From: Chara braunii
Taxonomy: Eukaryota; Streptophyta; Charophyceae; Charales; Characeae
Direction: 5' to 3'
DNA: 23,390 nucleotides
NCBI GenBank assembly: GCA_003427395.1
Contig: BFEA01000905.1
Coordinates: 35,014-58,403, forward strand
Numbering within the stretch: position 1 is the stretch's first letter; each line of letters begins with the position of its first letter. Below, one piece after another: positions 10,627-19,365 of the stretch. Made by a program: the position numbers and the translations under genes. The notes under the pieces were generated by a model, which was given only the letters and a program-made list of their open reading frames with translations, searched no databases and was not told the DNA's origin.

Positions 10627-11796
10627 TCTACAATACGTGAAAAAGTATGAGCAAATAATTTAAGGTCTATGTAAGTCTCTCAACCTCTTTGATGCATACA
10701 GGCAAATTTTCCCTACAACACGCAAATTCACATGCTTCAGAAAGAGCCTAACAATGAAAGCAGCAAAATCTCGCATAGACCTCATATTTTTATCACAAGA
10801 ATTAAAAAATAGTCTTCAAATAGCAGAGATCTTCCCTCGCAGTGTCTTCCTTGGCCTTGATCACGCTATGACTACAATCTTACTTTCCTTAAGGAAAAAA
10901 ACGGATCAAGGTAAAGGTTTCTATAAATTAAATACATCCTTATTGAGCATGAATAGTTTCAAAGCATATCAGCACGATGTTTGGTCCTTTTGGTGAGAGC
11001 AGAATGAACAAATTCAGGATGATATAAGATGGTTCAACAATGGCCTAATGTTTTTGGGCCGTAAATGCAATGAATATTTAAAATTGCTTGTTGACCAACA
11101 CCATCTAGATGAATATAATCTACGAAAACAACTTCAACATCTTAAAAAATGAGAAGAGGGTTCATCGGAGGATACTCAACTAACTAAGATTACTGAAAGA
11201 ATCAGGGACTTGGAATCCAAATTATTAAAGTATATGGAACACCGTTGGCAAGAAATCAGAATTAGAGGTAAGTTAAAGGGATACAATACACAGGGGGTGA
11301 TGGATGTGAGATTTTTTGTCATGGCAAAAGCCAAAACTGGCCGGACCATTATTGAAGCTTTCACAAACCCCCAAGGAGACCAACAATCACTAGTCGCCTC
11401 AACAACGGCATGCACAAAAATAGCAAGAGACTTCTATAAAACCCTCTTTACATCAGAATATAAATATCAACCGAAGGAACAAAGAGTAAAAGAGATAAAA
11501 AAAAATTCTTGCACCAGTAACTAAAGGATTAACAGACCAACAAAAAATGATGCTCGGAAATCCTCCAACAAGGAAGAAATATGATATGCTCTTATGATGA
11601 TGGAGGAGGATAAAACTTCAGGGATTGATGGTCTACCAAAGAAATTTTAGGAAGTCATGTAGGATTACATAGCTCAGACCTAATGAATTTTTATCACATA
11701 GTCTAGGCCTCAAGTACAATGGGGGAGATAATTGGGCAAGGAGTACTGACTCTACTGTAGGGAAAAAAAGATAAAGCAAAAATCTGTAATTACTGA
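10627..11796 (+). pseudogene. LINE B ORF2, end of endonuclease and linker (inverted segment)
   Basis: The plus strand reads LNLFDAYRQIFPTTRKFTC (about 10680-10735) then KSRIDLIFLSQEL and LDHAMTTILLS (10754-10890), the last conserved blocks of a LINE APE endonuclease (D-A-Y-R, S-R-I-D, D-H). 11210-11524 then gives the linker with VRFFVMAKAKTGRTIIEAF and IARDFYKTLFTSE, typical of the run-up to RT. EEDKTSGIDGLPKKF near 11600-11650 is the K-x-x-G-x-D-G opening of RT. The frame has multiple stops. The RT is cut at 11796, exactly at the target duplication of the insertion that follows. Confidence 0.78.
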
Positions 11797-11804
11797 CTAA
11801 TTAC
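11797..11804. repeat. 8-bp target site duplication (left), CTAATTAC
   Basis: CTAATTAC directly precedes the left inverted repeat at 11805. The identical octamer directly follows the right inverted repeat, at 13565-13572. Confidence 0.88.
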
Positions 11805-12394
11805 CATACATGCGGCGCATCGCGATGTGCTGTACTGTGCACGTGCGCCGCACCGCGCATCTTGCACGACGCGTGCGCACTGCATGCGGCGCACCTTCAA
11901 AAATGGGGGTCGAAAAAAAAAAAAAAAAGTTGTGAGGGGCGGTAGGAGACCCGGCCCCCTGCTCACATAAAATAAGAAACGGACAGCCAAATTTTTTTTG
12001 GAGGCCGCGCGTTGGCCTGAAAGCTTGTAGTAACCTGTAGTCCACGTAACACTCTGTGTGCACGGTAGGGTTCTTGCAGTCTGTAAGGTAGGTTCTTGCA
12101 GGCCAGATTCAGTCATGATGAGGGTCGCGATCTCTCAAAACGTTCTCTTCTTATTACTTCTGAAGTAGAAAACAACGGAACTGACATTCGTTTTTCCTGG
12201 AGTTTTTTTTTTTTTTTAATAAAAAGAAAAAAACGTAAGGAAGAAAATCAGAATTTCTCTGCACGAGCGAAGCCCGGCGCGTCCAACCTGTCAAAACCTC
12301 AACGGTAATGTTCACCAACGGGCTCGCTGTACTACTCTCGACATGCACACAAGACACACAAGACACACACGGAGGATTCAATCGGAAACTCTCT

Positions 12395-12460
12395 TCTTAT
12401 GGCAATATATCTTTCCATGTTCAAGCGGAGGATTCAATCTCATTTGTTCAGAGATTCTCA
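12395..12460 (-). repeat. Inverted copy of the 184-bp unit's internal motif
   Basis: GGCAATATATCTTTCCATGT at 12406 and the sequence after it match the complement of the segment near 12535-12590 over about 45 bp with roughly 80 percent identity by eye. It stands upstream of the two direct copies, separated by an A17 tract (about 12461-12477). Confidence 0.7.
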
Positions 12461-12480
12461 AAAAAAAAAAAAAAAAAGGT

Positions 12481-13046
12481 TTCAGAGGTACGTTACGTGC
12501 TTACCTGATTCAACAGCCCTACGCTCAACGTATGAGCAAAATGGAAATGAATCTTCCGCGAGAACATGGAAAGATACACCGCCTTATTTTTTGTCGCCCC
12601 GCTTCCGGATTCATGTTGGTCGTTGATGAGGGTAGTTTCTTCGGTCCGATAGTGTCGGCACACGGTTCAGAGATACGTTACGTGCTTACCTGATTCAACG
12701 GCCCTACGCTCTCCACCACCCAACGTATGAGCAAATAGGAATGAATCTTCTGCCAGAACATGGAAAGATACACTGCCATATTTTTTGTCCTTTGTGCATC
12801 TCAGCCCGGGGCCAGGTCCCACTAGCAGCGTTGAGTTTCCTCAACGCCTGAATGTGGACGTGTCTGTGGATATGTGCAGAAATCGCGTTGAGTTTTCTCA
12901 ACCGCACATCTCGACGAACGCGTCCAGATTCAGGCGTTGAGGAAACTCAACGCTGCTAGTGGGACCTGGCCCCCGCTTCCGGATTCATGTTTGTCGTTGA
13001 TAAGGGCGGTTTCTTCGGTCCGATAGTGTCAACACACAGTTTCTTC
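12481..13046 (+). repeat. 184-bp tandem repeat, two copies visible, running into the gap
   Basis: Copy 1 is 12481-12664 and copy 2 begins at 12665 with the same start (TTCAGAG-x-TACGTTACGTGCT). Both contain GAATGAATCTTC, AACATGGAAAGATACA, then CGCTTCCGGATTCATGTT and GGTCCGATAGTGTC. Copy 2 is lengthened by the 166-bp MITE-like insertion at 12808-12973 and about 26 bp of small insertions, and otherwise is 183 bp. Copy 2 ends just before the Ns, so further units may lie in the gap. Confidence 0.85.
12808..12973. mobile_element. 166-bp MITE-like foldback with 53-bp arms
   Basis: The arms 12808-12860 and 12921-12973 are exact inverse complements but for one base (AATGTGG versus the complement of CCAGATT). 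They start GGGGCCAGGTCCCACTAGC and surround a 60-bp centre. The motif GTTGAG-TTTC-CTCAAC, itself a small palindrome, occurs in each arm and a variant (GTTGAGTTTTCTCAAC) in the centre. The element sits in copy 2 of the 184-bp repeat, and copy 1 shows the site without it. The target duplication is unclear because about 17 unrelated bases lie on the left side. Confidence 0.85.
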
Positions 13047-13346
13047 NNNNNNNNNNNNNNNNNNNNNNNNNNNNNNNNNNNNNNNNNNNNNNNNNNNNNN
13101 NNNNNNNNNNNNNNNNNNNNNNNNNNNNNNNNNNNNNNNNNNNNNNNNNNNNNNNNNNNNNNNNNNNNNNNNNNNNNNNNNNNNNNNNNNNNNNNNNNNN
13201 NNNNNNNNNNNNNNNNNNNNNNNNNNNNNNNNNNNNNNNNNNNNNNNNNNNNNNNNNNNNNNNNNNNNNNNNNNNNNNNNNNNNNNNNNNNNNNNNNNNN
13301 NNNNNNNNNNNNNNNNNNNNNNNNNNNNNNNNNNNNNNNNNNNNNN
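13047..13346. other. Assembly gap (300 N)
   Basis: Exactly 300 N, probably a placeholder or estimated size, placed between a tandem repeat and a (CA)n tract. Translations crossing it are meaningless. Confidence 0.99.

Positions 13347-13401
<55 letters not shown>
13347..13401. repeat. (CA)n microsatellite
   Basis: At least 27 CA units run from the edge of the N gap to 13401. The tract may continue into the gap. Confidence 0.97.
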
Positions 13402-13403
<2 letters not shown>

Positions 13404-13564
13404 CGAAAAACGGCATGGCGCACAGTGCGCACCCTTGCAGGGGTAGCGCGTCCCCATGCGCTGCGCGCACGGCGCACCTTGTGCGTGCGCGCGCGCACAT
13501 GCGCGCGCATTCCGCTGGGCGCACCGCACCGCATCGCGCACCGCACCAGTGCGCCGCAAGTATG

Positions 13565-15023
13565 CTAATTACTCTTCTCAGAGTAGTCTACAAGCTGACA
13601 ACAAAAACACTCGCAAACTGTGTATTAAAATTCATTATTAAGATCATCCACCCTATGCAAACAGTCTTCATTGATGGTAGGAACATTCAAGATAATATCT
13701 TACTATTGAATGAATTGATTAAACTTTCTAGACAATCTAAGCACAACGCAACCTTCATTTTCATCGACTTTGAAAAAATGTACGATCATGTTGACTATTT
13801 TTTTTTAGATAAATGCATAGAAAACTTTTAATTTGATCCTTGTTTTAGAAGATGGATCGACATCCTACACTCAAATGCCACAACCAGACTAATGATAAAT
13901 GGCAACCTGGCTCCACATATCGAATTGGAACATTCAGTGAGACAGGGAGACGCAATCGCTCTCTTTCTCTTTGTCATCATGATGGAAGCCTTGACAGCAA
14001 ACCTAGGATGCAACAGGGACATTAAACGTATACAAGTCAACTACATCCCAGAAGAAGCTATACCTTTATGGTCCTTGTTCGCATACGATTTATCCTTGAT
14101 GGTACAAGCCTCCCATAAGAATTTGAAAGCGATTAAGAGATTGATGAATAATAAATTATGCTCCGTCTTAGATATGAAGATCAACTGGGGGACAAAAATA
14201 CACGGTTGGTGGACGCACCATCAGGGAGTAAGACCTCCAGAATATCCAAACATCAATTGATTGACAATTGCAACACCAATTAGGGTGTTGGGGATATCAC
14301 TCGCAGCAAAAGGTAAACCAACAGGGAACAATGAATAAATATATAAACCAGCCTTAGCCAAACTAGAATTGTGGAAGGACAAACAAACCTCTATTATAGG
14401 ACATTCGCTGATTATAAACAATGTTATTCTAGCCTCACTCTGGTACAAGTCTGCAATATGGGCATTAGACAAGTCGGCATTTAAACCTCTACAAAGACAA
14501 ATAACAACCCACCTATGAAGAGTTAATCATGATTTCAAAAATGTTATAAGCAGAGTATTCTGACAGGGAGTAATTCAACTTAAAGCAAAATGAGGGTTAG
14601 GAATTTTAGATCCTTTCACTCAAACCATGACGCTCTCTATCCAATGGATCAAGCGACTACTTTTTTAACCCAGAGACTCCTTGGATAACTCTCTAGCTGA
14701 AGAACAGATCACGAGACTAGCACAAGAAGTGCCAGAAGGGATAAACCCGTTAATATGGTTAGAAAATCGATACTGGGCCATCCCAAGAGGTAGAGCACAA
14801 CCCTCAAACCAACCAACAAACATACAACGACAGACCACAAGAATGGACATTAAAATGACTCCTTTTGGCCAGATCTTCTCAAGACTTGGCGCAAACTACC
14901 ACTATCAGATAAAATCCCTCCGAACTGATGGGAAGAGGTCTGCCAACCACCTCTTTTCAATAACAGATGGATAATTGACTCACAGGGAATAATGTTTCAT
15001 TGGATGGATTCTCCATGGAGAGG
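13565..15023 (+). pseudogene. LINE B ORF2, reverse transcriptase core (inverted segment)
   Basis: After the second CTAATTAC the plus strand resumes RT: LITLLRVVYKLTTKTLAN, TVFIDGRNIQDNILLLNELI, then motif A FIDFEKMYDHVDY (about 13763-13801), motif B with HSVRQGDAIALFLFVIMMEA (about 13930-13990) and motif C FAYDLSLMVQ (about 14078-14107). The consensus for motif C is F-A-D-D; here the first Asp is Tyr, which abolishes the catalytic pair. The thumb and downstream part continue as ILASLWYKSAIWALDKSAFK and, to 15023, PPLFNNRWIIDSQGIMFHWM then DSPWRG. Stops occur at about 13829, 14258 and later. The text ends mid-domain at the proposed inversion breakpoint. Confidence 0.83.
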
Positions 15024-15025
15024 AT

Positions 15026-15465
15026 GAATTAAAAATAGGGTCCATCTTTCCCCTACCTCATTAGGACCATATACGCACAAGATTGTTACCACTTCAATCT
15101 CCAACATTGCATAGAGGAATACTCATCTCCTTTCTTCCTTATCTGCTTCCCAATAAAGAGGATCAATCCTTGAGTCAGGGGGAAGCCAGATTGTCACTCG
15201 AGCACTACCTGGCCTTGGTGCATGTGCCCTGAAGGCCTGGTGGGGCCAAATCTGTTTGTGGGCGTGATGGTGGTCCGCGTTATCCATCAAATGTGTTTCC
15301 TGTAAACAGATGGCGTCAGGTCATTCCCTACCTTCCACTCCTCTCAGTTGTTCGTAAATTGCCTGTCGTTTTTGTTGTTTGGCCGATTCTAAGCAATTTA
15401 CATTGACTGACCGGAGGTCTAGGTCTGTGGTTCTTTTAAGGAGTTTCCAATCCTTGTTCTTGTTG
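15026..15465 (-). pseudogene. LINE B ORF2, first part of APE endonuclease
   Basis: The minus strand reads LRSVNVNCLESAKQQKRQAI (about 15355-15415), then after one stop DAICLQETHLMDN (about 15278-15315), and VVTILCVYGPNEVGERWTLF (about 15030-15090). These are the N-terminal, Q-E-T-H and V-Y-x-P-N blocks of LINE endonucleases; the Glu of QETH binds the catalytic metal. The G-D-F-N block that should follow is missing. The next recognisable block, D-A-Y-R, appears on the opposite strand at 10680. It differs from LINE A (NVRGLG start), so this is a separate family. Confidence 0.8.
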
Positions 15466-15479
15466 TATAGCCCCTCCAA

Positions 15480-16418
15480 CACCTTTGTATCTTCCATAGT
15501 TTGTATTACCTTGTCTGCTTTCTAAATGAAGTGGCTCACAATGTCAACCAATGTCCAACGTCTAAATGAAGTCTTTCTTCTTTTTTACGAGGCGGGAGAG
15601 CAGGATTGTGACGTCAGCTTCTATCCAGAAGTCACCGGCCTTGAGCTTCATTTGCTGGAGCTCCGCTAGCGTGTCTTGGGTGTACCAAAGTAAGTGACCT
15701 GATCACGTATGCTCATATTTGAGGAACACATCCTTAGCCGAGATCTTATGATCTTCAGAAGATAGGATAAGCACTGCAGATCCCCCCGGCGGAAACTGTG
15801 CTTGAATAATTTTAACGATCTTTGCTTTGAATCGTGCTTCCCCTGCCATATTCCCCATCAGGGATGAGAGAGGGCCCGCTGGAGTTCCATACATTGTTAC
15901 CTCTCTATGTATTGATCCTATCGGCTCTTATAACCCTACCTCCCATCCCATACACCTTTTTTCAGTCTAACTGGTAAGGTTAGTACACCTGGTTTGGACA
16001 AGGCTAGTTCTGCATGTCCCCCTGCCACCAACAAACTTAGCTTCTGTCTCCTGCTGATCAGAGCACCTACATGGGGGGATATGGGGGTCAGCAAATGTTT
16101 TTGCTGCGAGGATTTTGTCAGCGTGTCGGGACCATTTCCTTCATTCGTTTCAATGGTTTCGCTTGTTATGGCCTGATTTGCCGTGTGATCAGGGGGTTTT
16201 CCAGGTGGTTCCTAAAAAACGACTGCCTGCCTATTTTTTTGTATTCAATTTACTTCACCATTTTTTGAATTAATCCAGATTTCCTCACGTTTCTCGTTTG
16301 GCAGGCCAGCTAGGAGCTGGGGGGGGACAGTGTTACCTATTAATTCTTTGTATTCTTCTATTTTAGTTGCCTGCAACCCTTTTTTTATTATTAATCCTTG
16401 TTGCGTTTTGCTTGGTTC
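15480..16418 (-). pseudogene. LINE B ORF1-like region
   Basis: Upstream of the endonuclease the minus strand has broken open stretches, including 15894-15703 (ARFKAKIVKIIQAQFPPGGS, then VFLKYEHT) continuing in another frame as LAELQQMKLKAGDFWIEADV, and 16418-16245 (KKGLQATKIEEYKELIG and following). Composition is charged and Ser/Thr/Glu-rich. Position directly 5' of the endonuclease suggests LINE ORF1, an RNA-binding protein, but I recognise no RRM, DUF4283 or CCHC motif. At 16419 it runs into the inverted repeat. The Pro-rich minus-strand reading of that repeat's right arm may be the N-terminal part of the same ORF1. Confidence 0.45.
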
Positions 16419-16668
16419 CAACAAGACCTTCTCCGGTGATTTACGCTGCTCAGTCATCCGTTTCTCAGCGCTACCGTCCGTTGGCAGCTCCACCCGCACC
16501 ACCACAACCTGAGGGTAAATACTCTCCCATACACCCTCTGCAGAAGCCTTTTACCATCCCGCCAACTGTTCAGGTGCTAGGGGGTGGGCCCTCTTCATGG
16601 TCTCCCCCCTCCTATGCCGCATTTTAGCAATCGCAAACACAGTATCAAACACCCCAAACGATCTTTCT

Positions 16669-17042
16669 GGGAGGTTACACCTGATCCACCACCTTCACCT
16701 TTCTTGGATTTGGGACTCAGATGGGACCGGGACTATTCAGTGGGAAGTTTTTGATGTTGGATCCGATACTAGGCGGAGGCTCACCGTCCTTCAGCGGAAG
16801 CCAGAATAACCCAGTATATGAGCCCGAACCACCACCGCTAAGAGTTTCGCCTTATGGGAGGTTACACCTGATCTACCACCTTTGCCTTTCTTGGATTAGG
16901 GATTTGGATGGGACCGGGACTATTCTATGGGAAGTTTGTGATGTCGGGTCCGATACTAGGCGGAGGCTCACCGTCCTTCAGCGGAAGCCGGAATAACCCA
17001 GTATATGAGCTCGAACCACCACCGCTAAGAGTTTCACCTTCT
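16669..17042 (+). repeat. 187-bp tandem duplication in the left arm
   Basis: The block starting GGGAGGTTACACCTGAT occurs at 16669 and again at 16856. Each copy runs through GGCGGAGGCTCACCGTCCTT to AAGAGTTTC. The right arm has a single copy, so the duplication happened after, or outside, the event that made the inverted repeat. Confidence 0.9.
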
Positions 17043-17683
17043 CCAGCTGCGAGTGTGTCGTTGCCCCCCTCGGGGGGGGTTGGCACTGCCGCAGTAAGTG
17101 GACAGCCGACAGGTAACGGGATGGCTGGGATTCCAGTAGAGCAACATCCAACACATGAGTCGACTCAAACAATATACGAGAAACATTGAGCTCGGGGTAC
17201 AGTAAAGGGGCCTCCTCCTTGATCTGTCGACCCCTTGTTCCTCGGGTTTACTGTACCTTGAGTTCCATGTTTCTCGTATATTGTTTGAGTCGGCTCATGT
17301 GTTGGATGTTGTTCTGCTGGAATCCCAGCCATCCCGTTACCCGTCGGCTGTCCACTTACTGCGGGTGTGCCGACCCCCGCCAAAGGGAGGCAACGACACA
17401 CTCGCAGTTGGAGAAGGCGAAACTCTTAGTGGTGGTTGTTCGGGCTCATATACTAGGTTATTCTGGCTTCCACGGAAGGACGGTGAGCCTCCACCTAGTA
17501 TTGGACCCGACATCACAAAGTTCCCATTGAATAGTCCCGGTCCCATCTGAAATCCCAAATCCAAGAAAGGCAAAGGTGGTAGATCATGTGTAACCTCCCA
17601 GATAGATCGTTTGGGGTGCTTGATACTTGTGTTTGCGATTGCTAAAATGCGGCATATGAGGGGGGAGGCCTTGAAGAGGGCCC

Positions 17684-17693
17684 AACCCCTAGA
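17684..17693. repeat. 10-bp target site duplication (left), AACCCCTAGA
   Basis: The identical decamer is at 18102-18111, on the other side of the 408-bp insert. The matching place in the left arm (about 16573-16582, complement) has one copy only. Confidence 0.85.
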
Positions 17694-18101
17694 GAGATGG
17701 TTAATAGAAGGCCCAAAATTCGGGGGTTTTCGCCGCATCACCACAAACAATGTCATAATACAAACATCAAAAAATCAAACAGGCAAAATAAATAAATAAA
17801 AAAAGAAAAAAATAATAATAATAAAAAAATCAAACAGGCAAAAAAAAAAAAAAAACTAAAAAACACTATAAAACCCTGTTCGGAGTAGCTTTCGGAGTTC
17901 GCCGAACGATTCTCCGAATTCGGTGTTTTTGCCAACTTTTTTGTTACTGGTCCAAATACGTTGAAACTGAATACAAATATACCCTAAAGCATATAGATAT
18001 CACACAAAAAAATAAACATGAAAAAATTAAAAAATTCAGAGAAATATGGCAGTTTCGGTGAAAAAATCGTCGAAAATAACACCAGCTATTAACCATTAGT
18101 G
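17694..18101. mobile_element. 408-bp TIR element, Mutator-like by target duplication
   Basis: The element is flanked by AACCCCTAGA on both sides and interrupts the right arm of the inverted repeat; the left arm shows the empty site. Near its ends ATGGTTAATAG (17697-17707) is mirrored by CTATTAACCAT (18086-18096), with looser matching further in around GTTTTCGCC and GAAAATAACACC. A 9-11-bp duplication is typical of Mutator-like elements. The interior is AT-rich with A-runs and a small hairpin around 17880-17922 (TTCGGAG with CTCCGAA). Non-autonomous, no coding frame. Confidence 0.78.
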
Positions 18102-18382
18102 AACCCCTAGAACTTGAGCAGTTGGCAGGATGGTAAAAGGCTTCTGCAGAGGGTGCATGGGAAAGTAATTACCCTCAGGTTGTGGTTGTGCGGGTGGAGC
18201 TGCGAATGGACGGTAGCGGTGAGAAATGGATGACTCAGTAGCGTAAACCGCCGGAGAAGATCTTGTTGTAGGTCGGGAGGGGCCTGCTGTTTGTTGGCCC
18301 TTTTGTCTTTGCGATGACCCTGGATTGGTCGCAGCGGGGGTGCCTTAGTGCTGGGGATGGTGGGGACATGTCGTGCTGTCCT

Positions 18383-18553
18383 CCATGTGGTTCATTTTTG
18401 GCCCGGGCGAGCAAGTGGTCCTGGGCCACTGTGGTAAAGCGCATATATATCACATAAAAAAAAAAACAAGAAAAGAGCAAAAAATCAGCACAATGTGACA
18501 GTTTCGGCGCAAAATTCGCCGAAAATAACACCCCTGGTTAACCACATGTGAGT
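18383..18553. mobile_element. Relic related to the 408-bp element
   Basis: 18435-18550 repeats the 3' part of the 408-bp element (17985-18100): TAAAGC, a CATATA/ATATCACA block, an A-rich stretch, CAGTTTCGG, CGAAAATAACACC and TTAACCA in the same order, at about 70-75 percent similarity by eye. A possible partner end, CATGTGGTTCATTTTTGG near 18389, is weak, and no target duplication is visible. Confidence 0.5.
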
Positions 18554-18640
18554 GGGGGAGTTGTTTTCGCCGCTCCTGCACTGTTCCGCCCTCACGTGTT
18601 TGGTCGGTTGTCACTTGACAACTGGCAAGGTTCTCCCCGG

Positions 18641-18793
18641 ACATGTAACCCATCGGGTAAAGCTACGTTTGCAGCTGTATAGCAGTCATAGGTTCTCCCT
18701 GAATTGTTTCGTTTCTCCTTCGCGTGTTGCTGTTCCTTACATGATATAAAACATGTAGATATATCACAAGCTTTACCCGATGGATTACGTGTC
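18641..18793. repeat. 24-bp inverted repeat, 105-bp spacer
   Basis: ACATGTAACCCATCGGGTAAAGCT (18641-18664) is mirrored at 18770-18793 with two mismatches when the second is complemented. It may be the ends of a 153-bp foldback or MITE; no target duplication found. Confidence 0.65.
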
Positions 18794-19365
18794 CGTTGAT
18801 GGAGACTGTGTGACATTGAATGTAGATTTTGACTGTAAACAGACTGATTATCCAGAGGGGAAAGGACTGCAGCTGCTATGTTTGGGGTGTCTTGCGTACG
18901 GTCTCCACTCGGGGTGGGGGCTGTTACATTAGGTATTTCTTGTAGATGGGACTCAGAGTGGTCATGTGCTATCCCAGAATGGTCGGCCGTGTGACTTATC
19001 TGTGGGCCCAATTGGAGACGAAAGACTCAATTTATGGCTTGACAATGTGATGTTCTGCACCAGTACCAAAGGGAGCAGCATCTTGGTGACGTTGTGGCAC
19101 ATCAGTGAAGGGGTTTTTCTGCCCAGTTGTGAGACAGTCCTTTAGCTTGTCAGAAAAGAGGGTGGTTCCCTGCACAGTGTGCAGTTCTATAGTGGTCGCA
19201 GGGCTCCCAGCCTCTTTGATAGCATCAACGTTGCCGCCCGACTGGGACACCGGGGTTGTCGAGGACTGAAGTTCATTGTGGTTATAAGTTATAACATGAC
19301 CAAAATTCAAAAGACATCATTGGCGATCACCATTACAAATTAAGTAACGAAACGCTTCCACTGCC

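Larger units (their letters stand above)
11805..13564. mobile_element. hAT-like non-autonomous DNA transposon, ~1.76 kb, inserted in LINE B RT
   Basis: The ends are inverted repeats CATACATGCGGCGCA (11805-11819) and TGCGCCGCAAGTATG (13550-13564), 14 of 15 matching. Both ends are flanked by CTAATTAC, an 8-bp duplication as made by hAT transposases. Removing the insert and one octamer rejoins the LINE codons: the text runs from DKAKICNY through a stop, then LITLLRVVYKL, in one frame. Both termini are GC-rich with many GTGCGC/GCGCAC and TGCGGCGCA-like words, as in hAT subterminal binding sites. No transposase frame is seen. The inside holds later repeats, a 300-N gap (13047-13346, true size unknown) and (CA)n. 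Autonomous sequence could be hidden in the gap. Confidence 0.82.
8870..16418 (-). mobile_element. LINE B: L1-like retrotransposon with an inverted middle
   Basis: Three blocks complement one another. 15026-16418 (minus) has ORF1-like sequence and the first half of an endonuclease. 10627-15023 (plus) has the last part of an endonuclease, the linker, the RT and the start of the C-terminal region. 8895-10621 (minus) has the rest of the C-terminal region, zf-RVT-like sequence and a poly(A) tail. The blocks overlap little or not at all in protein content, and re-inverting the middle block gives normal LINE order on the minus strand. Without the 1.76-kb hAT-like insertion the element would be about 5.8 kb or more. 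Alternative: two or three unrelated truncated LINEs. The 5' end is uncertain and could lie as far as about 19310. Confidence 0.6.
16419..18266. repeat. Large inverted repeat, ~600-bp arms, 40-bp centre
   Basis: The left arm is 16419-17206. The right arm is 17247-17693 plus 18112-18266, split by a 408-bp insertion. Without the 187-bp tandem duplication the left arm is about 601 bp; without the insertion and one target duplication the right arm is about 602 bp. The arms agree at roughly 90 percent by eye, and the centre 17207-17246 is flanked by GGTACAGTAAA and TTTACTGTACC. Both arms can be read as the same Pro/Gly/Gln-rich peptide (plus strand in the left arm, minus strand in the right), including PPLRVSPSP and SGQPTGNGMAGIP. 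No named domain. It could be an inverted duplication of LINE B ORF1 sequence or a foldback element. Confidence 0.88.
18267..19365. other. Unassigned stretch upstream of the Penelope-like ORF
   Basis: Apart from the relic at 18383-18553 no feature is firm. The minus strand has two open stretches, 19310-19032 (92 codons) and 19011-18592 (139 codons), rich in Ser, Thr, Gln and His without a known motif. They point the same way as LINE B and could be a far N-terminal part of its ORF1, or chance. The stretch should also contain the 5' untranslated region of the Penelope-like element, but its 5' boundary is not visible. Confidence 0.35.

Noticed and set aside
12956-13568. Long open frames across the N gap with Cys-Val or His-Thr repeats
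   Set aside because: Half of each is unknown sequence, and the rest is (CA)n and GC-rich transposon terminus.
10627-16418. Twin priming as the cause of the opposite LINE B pieces
   Set aside because: Twin priming puts the inverted 5' piece before the 3' piece; here the 5' piece lies beyond the 3' side, and a third piece continues on the other flank.
17207-17228. Target duplication partner for LINE B (CCTCCTCC-GATC resembling 8858-8869)
   Set aside because: The match needs a 2-base gap, is low-complexity and would place the LINE end inside the inverted repeat centre; likely coincidence.
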